Source: Bacteroidales bacterium UBA1757
Lineage (GTDB): Bacteria; Bacteroidota; Bacteroidia; Bacteroidales; UBA1402
Direction: 5' to 3'
DNA: 20,346 nucleotides
Assembly (NCBI GenBank): GCA_002315625.1
Contig: DCHH01000027.1
Location: 13,963 to 34,308, forward strand
Part shown: positions 15,117 through 20,346 of the stretch, in pieces
Position numbering within the stretch: position 1 is the first letter of the stretch
Layout of the letters: each line of letters starts with the position of its first letter
Notes under the pieces: generated by a model
Seen by the model: the letters and a program-made list of their open reading frames with translations, nothing else
Databases searched by the model: none
What the model was told of the DNA's origin: nothing
Program-made: the position numbers and the translations under genes

Positions 15117-15148
15117 CAAAGATACCAACATTAAAAAGGCATGTCAAA
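15117..15148 (-). promoter_or_regulatory. Promoter of the eight-gene Cthe_2159-VTC-sigma row
   Basis: On the minus strand TATCTTTG (15117-15124) fully matches TAnnTTTG, and TTTG (15145-15148) lies 20 nt upstream, the classical Bacteroidota spacing. The predicted start is near 15111, which leaves a leader of about 35 nt to the preferred GTG. It is the best promoter in the window, and it overlaps the divergent GH2 promoter region. Confidence 0.75.
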
Positions 15149-15173
15149 TTTTTTTAGAACCAATTTTTTCCAA

Positions 15174-15181
15174 TAAGTTTG
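15174..15181 (+). promoter_or_regulatory. -7 promoter element TAAGTTTG for the GH2 gene
   Basis: TAAGTTTG fully matches TAnnTTTG. The predicted transcript start is about 15186-15188, only a few bases before the first ATG (15191). This is one reason the second in-frame ATG at 15203 may be the true start. The -33 region is only T-rich. Confidence 0.5.
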
Positions 15182-15190
15182 TAGTACCTA

Positions 15191-17857
15191 ATGAAACCTA
15201 TTATGAATAATGTATCAATCAGAACTAAGATAACAGTGTTTGCATGTCTGCTCATGATGGTATATTCATCAGCCGTTATGGCACAGAGCAGAGAACAGTT
15301 ACTTCTAAGCGGCTGGCGATTCCTGCGAGGTGATGCCCAGGGTGCTGAAGCTGCACAGGCAGACGACTCAGGCTGGCAGCAGGTCACCATCCCGCATGAC
15401 TGGGCCATAACGGGGCCGTTTGACAAAAACATAGACATACAGGTAACCCGCATCGAACAGAATGGCGAGCTATATGCTACAGAGAAAACCGGACGTAGCG
15501 GCTCACTGCCATGGGTTGGCGAAGGGTGGTACCGCACAGAGATTACCATTCCTGAAGGTTTCTGCTCCTCGGAACTCATATTCGATGGTGCCATGGCCGA
15601 GCCTCGTGTCTATCTTGATGGCAAGGAGGTGGGTTACTGGGCCTACGGATACAACACATTTCGTTTGGATATAACCGATTTCATTCCGCGAGACCCGGTT
15701 GCAGGGTCTCTCCTTCCCGGCAGGCACACGCTGGCAGTCCATCTGCAGAACATTGAAGAATCAACACGCTGGTATCCTGGTGCTGGTCTTTACCGTCCAG
15801 TCCGTCTGGTTCTTCATCCGCAGGACTATCTGAAGACCTGGGGCACATTTGCCCGTACCACTATGGTTTCAGGCGTTTCGGCCGATGCCACACGGGCTGA
15901 GGAAGCGCGAGTGTATGTTACCAGCGAGATTGTGACGGGTAGCAAACTGGCCCGAAATCAGAAATTCCAGGTGCGCCAGTCTTTGATTGACGAACAGGGA
16001 AATACGGTTGCCCAAGGTTCAGAAGAGGTTAATGGTGGTGAGTCTTTGCATGTCCTGACCATTCGGAATGCCCGCCTTTGGAGTCCTGAGAATCCCAGTC
16101 TATATACCTTGGTCACCGAATTGCTGCTGAATGGCCAGTTGTGTGACCGTCAGGAGACAAAAGTCGGCATACGCTCCATCGAATATACTGCCGACGGGTT
16201 CAAACTGAACGGGCAGGTCCGCAAGTTCAAGGGAGTCTGCCTGCATCACGACCTGGGCCCTTTGGGAACAGCTTTCTACAAGGATGCATTCCGCCGTCAG
16301 GTACGGCTACTGAAAGAGATGGGATGCGATGCCATACGTACTGCACACAATGTTCCTGCCCCGTGGCAGATGGACATCTGTGACGAGATGGGAATGATGG
16401 TCATGGCCGAATCATTCGATATGTGGGTCAGTCCGAAGGTCAGGAACGGTTACTGCCGTTTCTTTGCTCAAAAAGAGACCCCTGACAGCGAACCGTGGTG
16501 GAAGCGCGACCTGACCAACCTTGTACTCGTGAACCGCAACCACCCCTCGATTGTTATGTGGAGCATTGGCAACGAGATTCCGGAACAGGGCTCAGTTCAG
16601 GGACGCAACTACACCCGCCTTATGCAGGAACTCGTTCATCAGCTTGACGGTACACGCCCCTGTACTCAGGGCATGGACCGGGGAACCGCAGCAATGAAGG
16701 TCGGTACCTGGCAGGAATGTGACATTCCGGGCTTCAACTATCGGCTTCACGTCTATCACGATGGATATAAGAACTCGCCAAAGGGAATAGTCCTTGGTAC
16801 CGAGACTGCCTCCACCGTTTCAAGCCGCGGCGAATACAAGTTCCCCGTACAGGAGGAACACGGTACAGCCTACTCAGACGGACAAATCTCCAGCTACGAC
16901 CTGGAGTCGTGCATCTGGAGCAACCTGCCCGATGACGACTGGATGTATCAGGACAAGCTCCCCTGGGTGATAGGCGAATTCGTGTGGACAGGCTTTGACT
17001 ACCTGGGAGAACCCACCCCGTACGACGAATACTGGCCCTCACGCAGCAGTTACTTCGGGATTTATGACCTTGCCGGTCTGCCCAAGGACCGTATGTGGCT
17101 GTACCGGAGCCACTGGGCACCCGAAAAGGAAACTTTACACCTGCTTCCCCACTGGACATGGCCCGGCCGTGAAGGGGAAACGACCCCCGTGTTCTGCTAC
17201 ACCAGTTATCCTGAAGCCGAACTTTTTGTGAACGGGAAAAGTCAGGGCCGCCTGCGCCACAAGGACCTCAGTCTTGAGGAGTATGAAGAGCATCGGATAC
17301 AGGCGCCAATGCCATGGGGCGGCACATCGACATACGCTGATCCCAATGCTGAAAAAAGCCGTCTCGACCGGTATCGTCTGCGCTGGATGGATGTCAGATA
17401 TGAACCCGGAGAACTGAAAGTTGTTGCATACGACGACGATGGCAACAAGGTGGCAGAAGAGGTTGTCTGCACAGCCGGCAAGCCTGACCATATTGAACTA
17501 GTAGCCGACCGTTCCGAGATGCCCGTACTCCAGACTGATGCCGATGGGAATGCCCTGGACTGCCCCAGTCTGACTTTTGTGACGGCCCGTATAGTTGACC
17601 AGGCGGGTAACCTTTGCCCCGATGCCGATGTCCGGCTGTCATTCACTGTTAAAGGCAATTCTGCAGCCTTCAACAGCTGCTGCAACGGTGATGCCACCTC
17701 AACAGAACCATTCACTGCCCCCACAATGAAGACCTTCCACGGCCAACTAATAATAGTGCTGCAAAACACCCCCCACCCCGGCGTATCGACCCTAACCGTA
17801 AAAGCCAAAACCATGAAAACCGCAAAACTCAAGATGAGTCTGGATTTTTTGCCTTGA
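15191..17857 (+). CDS. Secreted GH2 beta-galactosidase-like glycoside hydrolase
   Basis: An 888-residue family GH2 exo-glycosidase. Signal peptide (hydrophobic core ITVFACLLMMVYSSAVMA, cleaved after AMA/Q near residue 32). Then the sugar-binding jelly-roll (about 35-215), an Ig-like domain, and the TIM barrel (about 335-640) with the RTAHNVPAPWQMDICDEMG segment, acid/base E462 (SIGNEI) and nucleophile E596 (VIGEFVWTGFDYLGEP). A DUF4982-like segment (FVNGKSQGR, WDVRYEPGELKVVAY-type) and a C-terminal Ig-like domain finish the chain. It is periplasmic or extracellular and trims terminal beta-galactosides or related sugars; exact substrate unknown. No SusC/SusD pair is near. An alternative start at 15203 (M5) gives a shorter n-region. 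It is the only plus-strand gene and has its own promoter. Confidence 0.93.
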   Translation: MKPIMNNVSIRTKITVFACLLMMVYSSAVMAQSREQLLLSGWRFLRGDAQGAEAAQADDSGWQQVTIPHDWAITGPFDKNIDIQVTRIEQNGELYATEKTGRSGSLPWVGEGWYRTEITIPEGFCSSELIFDGAMAEPRVYLDGKEVGYWAYGYNTFRLDITDFIPRDPVAGSLLPGRHTLAVHLQNIEESTRWYPGAGLYRPVRLVLHPQDYLKTWGTFARTTMVSGVSADATRAEEARVYVTSEIVTGSKLARNQKFQVRQSLIDEQGNTVAQGSEEVNGGESLHVLTIRNARLWSPENPSLYTLVTELLLNGQLCDRQETKVGIRSIEYTADGFKLNGQVRKFKGVCLHHDLGPLGTAFYKDAFRRQVRLLKEMGCDAIRTAHNVPAPWQMDICDEMGMMVMAESFDMWVSPKVRNGYCRFFAQKETPDSEPWWKRDLTNLVLVNRNHPSIVMWSIGNEIPEQGSVQGRNYTRLMQELVHQLDGTRPCTQGMDRGTAAMKVGTWQECDIPGFNYRLHVYHDGYKNSPKGIVLGTETASTVSSRGEYKFPVQEEHGTAYSDGQISSYDLESCIWSNLPDDDWMYQDKLPWVIGEFVWTGFDYLGEPTPYDEYWPSRSSYFGIYDLAGLPKDRMWLYRSHWAPEKETLHLLPHWTWPGREGETTPVFCYTSYPEAELFVNGKSQGRLRHKDLSLEEYEEHRIQAPMPWGGTSTYADPNAEKSRLDRYRLRWMDVRYEPGELKVVAYDDDGNKVAEEVVCTAGKPDHIELVADRSEMPVLQTDADGNALDCPSLTFVTARIVDQAGNLCPDADVRLSFTVKGNSAAFNSCCNGDATSTEPFTAPTMKTFHGQLIIVLQNTPHPGVSTLTVKAKTMKTAKLKMSLDFLP

Positions 17858-17949
17858 AGGCTGCGCTGTAGCGTCCGCGTTTGTTCTTTGTTTCCATCTT
17901 GTCACAAAAGTATTATAAGGTTATACTCCGACAAAATGGTCTGAAATTT

Positions 17950-18004
17950 GGGTTATTTTATAATCGTTGGTTTCCCCCATTTTGCGGCCCAAATAGAATA
18001 ACCC
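17950..18004. repeat. Inverted repeat between convergent genes
   Basis: gggttatt (17950-17957) and aataaccc (17997-18004) are exact inverted copies 39 nt apart, and aaatttggg/cccaaat nearby offers a competing pairing. It lies between the convergent GH2 and phosphatase genes, where a bidirectional terminator is expected, but there is no compact GC stem with a T-run. The rest of 17858-18005 shows no gene. Confidence 0.35.
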
Positions 18005-18005
18005 G

Positions 18006-19166
18006 CTATTGGACCGGGGCGATGATGCCTTTGAGGGCTCTGATTTCCTCTGCGGTGAGGCCTGAAAGGAGAAGGTAGTTTTCGGCGGCTTTTGCCAAGC
18101 CTGCTTCTTCGATCGGTATCAGGTCCCAGTCGATGGTTATTATGTGTGGCCACAAGTGGGGATTGGCAATCATATTTAGCATCCGCAGACCGTTTTTCTT
18201 CCAGGTAAGCTCGTACTTGGGTGTGCCCTTTTCCTGCTTGTAGAGGTTCTCGAAGGTTTTCATGTAGTCTTCCTTCAGCTCTGCGAGGGGGGCGCCGCAG
18301 AGGGCTTCGAACATGAGACAGTAGAATCCTGTACGGTCTTTCCCTTCGTTGCAGTGTATCAGATAGGGCCCGGGGCTGGCTATTATTTTCCGTACGGCCT
18401 GGGCCAATTTCACTTGGAACGCAGAATCCGTGAAAGCCATATTGGAGTTCAGGCCAATGATGTTTCCCTTGGAGAGGCATTCCTGCACGTAAAATCCTTT
18501 GGTCTCTTCAGCCGAGAGGTATTCCCGAATCTTTTCGTCCGAATCGGCTATGTCTATGACGGTTATGATTCCTTTGGCCCGGCAGAGGGCATCCGCGTAC
18601 TGGTAGCGGACTTTGTTGTCCTTGAAGTTGATGGGGCTGGTGCTCCGGTACAGCACTCCAGGTTTCAGCCCGGTTGTGGCCAACTCCCGGAAGTTTGCGA
18701 ATATTTCATCCGATGCAAATTCGCTCCGGTCAGACGAATAAGTCCCTTTCAGCAGGTTGTATTCTTTCAGGTAGCCTTCTTTTTCCGACATTCCAATCAC
18801 GAGACGGTCGCCGGCTTTTCCTCCAGCACATATTACAAAACTGCCGTTTGATATGCTGACATCAAGAGTCGCCCCCCGGTTGTAATTGCAAAGGCATGGC
18901 GACATGCTTCCCACCTGTGTATAGGCATCCACATACGGGGCAGTGATTACCAGTTCCTCACCTATGGTTATCTTCAGCAGGTCGCCAAAGTCCACCCCGG
19001 CGGCTGCCAGCTCTTCCGGAGTGAAGGAGGCGACCAGCGAGCCGAAGTTGTTGATTTCCACAACCGTTCCCTGTACAAGTATCCCGTCGTCAGGACGTTC
19101 CTGTTTCTGGCACCCCAACAGAAAGATGCCAATCGCCAATAACCAAATAACTGAAATCCGTTTCAT
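18006..19166 (-). CDS. Lipoprotein tyrosine phosphatase with extra N-terminal domain
   Basis: A 386-residue lipoprotein: signal peptide MKRISVIWLLAIGIFLLGC, lipidated at C19. The C-terminal two thirds is a Y_phosphatase3-type dual-specificity phosphatase (PF13350): LKPGVLYRSTSP, then TVIDIADSDEK, and the P-loop HCNEGKDRTGFYC with catalytic C272 and R278. Residues about 30-130 form a separate beta-rich domain (GTVVEINNFGSLVASFTPEEL, LCNYNRGATLDVSISNGSFVIC) that resembles the C-terminal domain of SAM hydroxide adenosyltransferases (SAM_HAT_C) in strand pattern; this is my inference. It is probably exposed in the periplasm and acts on phosphotyrosine or phosphorylated sugars/lipids. The frame runs upstream to 19232, but the ATG at 19166 begins the signal peptide. 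Confidence 0.85.
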   Translation of the reverse strand: MKRISVIWLLAIGIFLLGCQKQERPDDGILVQGTVVEINNFGSLVASFTPEELAAAGVDFGDLLKITIGEELVITAPYVDAYTQVGSMSPCLCNYNRGATLDVSISNGSFVICAGGKAGDRLVIGMSEKEGYLKEYNLLKGTYSSDRSEFASDEIFANFRELATTGLKPGVLYRSTSPINFKDNKVRYQYADALCRAKGIITVIDIADSDEKIREYLSAEETKGFYVQECLSKGNIIGLNSNMAFTDSAFQVKLAQAVRKIIASPGPYLIHCNEGKDRTGFYCLMFEALCGAPLAELKEDYMKTFENLYKQEKGTPKYELTWKKNGLRMLNMIANPHLWPHIITIDWDLIPIEEAGLAKAAENYLLLSGLTAEEIRALKGIIAPVQ

Positions 19167-19185
19167 GTTTTTCCTTTTGATGCGG

Positions 19186-19193
19186 CAAAGATA
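19186..19193 (-). promoter_or_regulatory. -7 promoter element TATCTTTG for the phosphatase gene
   Basis: TATCTTTG is a full match to TAnnTTTG, 19 nt before the preferred ATG at 19166, so it also supports that start over 19232. No clear -33 element at 19-21 nt. Confidence 0.5.
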
Positions 19194-19269
19194 ACAATAT
19201 ATTCGGTTCCCCACAGGTGAGTTGAGGTTCAAATGGAACTGTCCCTAATGAACCCTCAATGATCCCGTT

Positions 19270-20142
19270 CTATCGGCTCAATTTGCTGATTTGCTCCGTT
19301 GTCAGACCAGTGTATTTGATAATTTTCTCCAAGGGCTCACCATCAGCTAGCATTTTTAGGGCTGTTTCCTTGGCCTTCTTCGCTTCACCTTCCTCACGGC
19401 CTTCCTCTTTTGCAGCTTCCAGGTTGGCCTTGAAGCGGTTTTCGGTGTATATGATATCATTGATGATGCGCATTTCTTCCTCATAACGCTTATGCTGCTC
19501 CTCGGTGAGGGAGTCAATCTGGGCCTGATTCCACAGTTGCACCATTGCGGGATCATGTTTCAGGCATTCTGGCATTGTTTCCATAGCTGTATAATTAGAC
19601 AGCAAATATATCCACTCCATCCATTTTTTCAAAGATGAGTCTGGAATTATTTCCTCTAACATCTTGTCCTTCAACCTGGGAAGCTGGACCATAGTAATCT
19701 GGAATCCCTTATAAAACTGTTTGTGCGTAAGTTTGTCGGCGATTACATAGTCATTGAACACATCCCTGCTTTGCAGATTGAAATTGAGCAGAGCAATGGT
19801 GTAACTTGGAAGCAGCTTGTAGTCGTCCCCCTTAATCTTCTGGTTCCCGATATGTCTGCACATATAATAAAGTATCCGCTCCTTGAAATGGGCATGACTG
19901 CTGACCTGCATTTCAATATTGAAGGAAGCACCCTCGTCGTCCTTGCAGAGAATGTCGAGCACTATCCTTTTTCCTTGGATGAAATCCGGCTGCAGTTCCG
20001 GATTCAAAAAGTCAATTTTGGCGACATGCCTTTCGCCCCTGAGATAGGCGTTCAAAAATGCAATGGTAATCTCCTTGTTCTTCTCGTCTCCAAAGAGATG
20101 CTTGAAACCAGTGTCGGATAGAATTGAAACAGTTTTGTTCAT
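19270..20142 (-). CDS. Rpn/PD-(D/E)XK nuclease family transposase-like protein
   Basis: A 290-residue protein of the PDDEXK_2/Rpn family (PF12784), abundant in Bacteroidota and named for recombination-promoting nucleases. The N-terminal DTGFKHLFGDEKNKEITIAFLNAYL is typical. The nuclease core is VLDILCKDDEGASFNIEMQ, with D63, E77 and Q79 as the D-ExQ metal-binding residues. The C-terminus is a charged coiled region (about 215-270), then LTTEQISKLSR, the common end of this family. It is full length, with its own promoter. No terminal repeats or target-site duplications are visible at its edges, so I do not call it a mobile element; the enzyme is probably an active or recently active nuclease. 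Confidence 0.9.
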   Translation of the reverse strand: MNKTVSILSDTGFKHLFGDEKNKEITIAFLNAYLRGERHVAKIDFLNPELQPDFIQGKRIVLDILCKDDEGASFNIEMQVSSHAHFKERILYYMCRHIGNQKIKGDDYKLLPSYTIALLNFNLQSRDVFNDYVIADKLTHKQFYKGFQITMVQLPRLKDKMLEEIIPDSSLKKWMEWIYLLSNYTAMETMPECLKHDPAMVQLWNQAQIDSLTEEQHKRYEEEMRIINDIIYTENRFKANLEAAKEEGREEGEAKKAKETALKMLADGEPLEKIIKYTGLTTEQISKLSR

Positions 20143-20161
20143 AAAGTGTTGTTATTTTAGT

Positions 20162-20211
20162 GAAACATTATTGTTTCCACAAAAATACAACCGCCGTGAC
20201 CATATTGTCAA
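20162..20211 (-). promoter_or_regulatory. Promoter and small palindrome upstream of the Rpn-like gene
   Basis: TATTTTTG (20180-20187, minus) fully matches TAnnTTTG and TTG (20209-20211) lies 21 nt upstream. Directly after it, gaaaca (20162-20167) and tgtttc (20172-20177) are inverted copies with a 4-nt gap, covering the predicted start. It may be an operator. The rest of the gap, 20143-20346, contains no gene; a second possible -7 element (TAATTTTG, 20239-20246) is weaker because no -33 element was found. Confidence 0.5.
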
Positions 20212-20346
20212 TATACCTGTAGTTTAATTCGTTACATACAAAATTAATTTGTAAACCTCTGATATGGATTCTCCAAAAACAGAATGCCGATAAGGTCGTC
20301 GAATATAACCTAGATTCCCGCAATAATTCCTAACGAGAAGTATTAT

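Noticed and set aside
17242..17832. 196-codon minus-strand frame opposite the GH2 C-terminus
   Set aside because: Antisense shadow; the GH2 frame is continuous through this region.
19270..20142. Rpn-like gene as an insertion sequence
   Set aside because: No terminal inverted repeats or flanking duplications are visible, and it is not a DDE transposase.

Overview
The window looks like chromosomal DNA of a Bacteroidales bacterium (Bacteroides/Prevotella-like). Evidence: the rpmB-rpmG-DUF4295-ftsY-rimO gene order typical of that group, promoters of the Bacteroidota form (TAnnTTTG at -7, TTTG/TTG about 20 nt further upstream), start codons without evident Shine-Dalgarno sequences, many secreted proteins with short signal peptides, a secreted GH2 enzyme and an Rpn-type PD-(D/E)XK protein. 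Apart from the GH2 gene, every gene reads on the minus strand. I see no tRNA, rRNA, CRISPR array, complete insertion sequence or phage gene, and no gene-free stretch longer than about 205 bases.

Layout, low to high coordinates. (1) 1-4039: read leftward, ribosomal proteins bL28 (rpmB) and bL33 (rpmG), a 50-residue DUF4295 protein, an intrinsic terminator, then ftsY, rimO and a truncated outer-membrane beta-barrel gene, the last three joined by 4-nt ATGA overlaps. (2) 4144-9153: a tight co-directional row, read leftward, of an unusual phosphoribosyltransferase-fold protein, a CodB-like cytosine permease, a secreted alpha/beta-hydrolase, a ThrE-like amino-acid exporter and a lone FdtA/WxcM-type cupin. 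A promoter and a perfect palindrome that includes the start codon of the first gene lie at its head. (3) 9227-15075: eight genes with overlaps or gaps of at most 33 nt, read leftward: a Cthe_2159-like beta-helix lipoprotein, a small secreted YD-repeat-like protein, a VTC-type polyphosphate polymerase domain protein, a DUF4956 membrane protein, a DUF2490 outer-membrane protein, an ECF sigma factor, a one-pass anti-sigma-like protein and a periplasmic Spy/CpxP-like protein. (4) 15191-17857: a divergent secreted GH2 beta-galactosidase-like enzyme. (5) 18006-20142: a lipoprotein tyrosine phosphatase with an unusual N-terminal domain, and an Rpn/PDDEXK transposase-family protein.

The most interesting part is region 3. 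It appears to be one envelope-spanning unit. A cytoplasmic polyphosphate-polymerase-like enzyme and its membrane partner are encoded with an outer-membrane barrel, a surface beta-helix protein and their own three-part envelope-sensing sigma switch (sigma / one-pass inhibitor / periplasmic protein). In size and topology the switch resembles the CnrH-CnrY-CnrX metal sensor. Region 2 is the second candidate: a nucleobase transporter paired with a phosphoribosyltransferase of a family I do not recognise, with no cytosine deaminase, under a palindromic site at the start codon.
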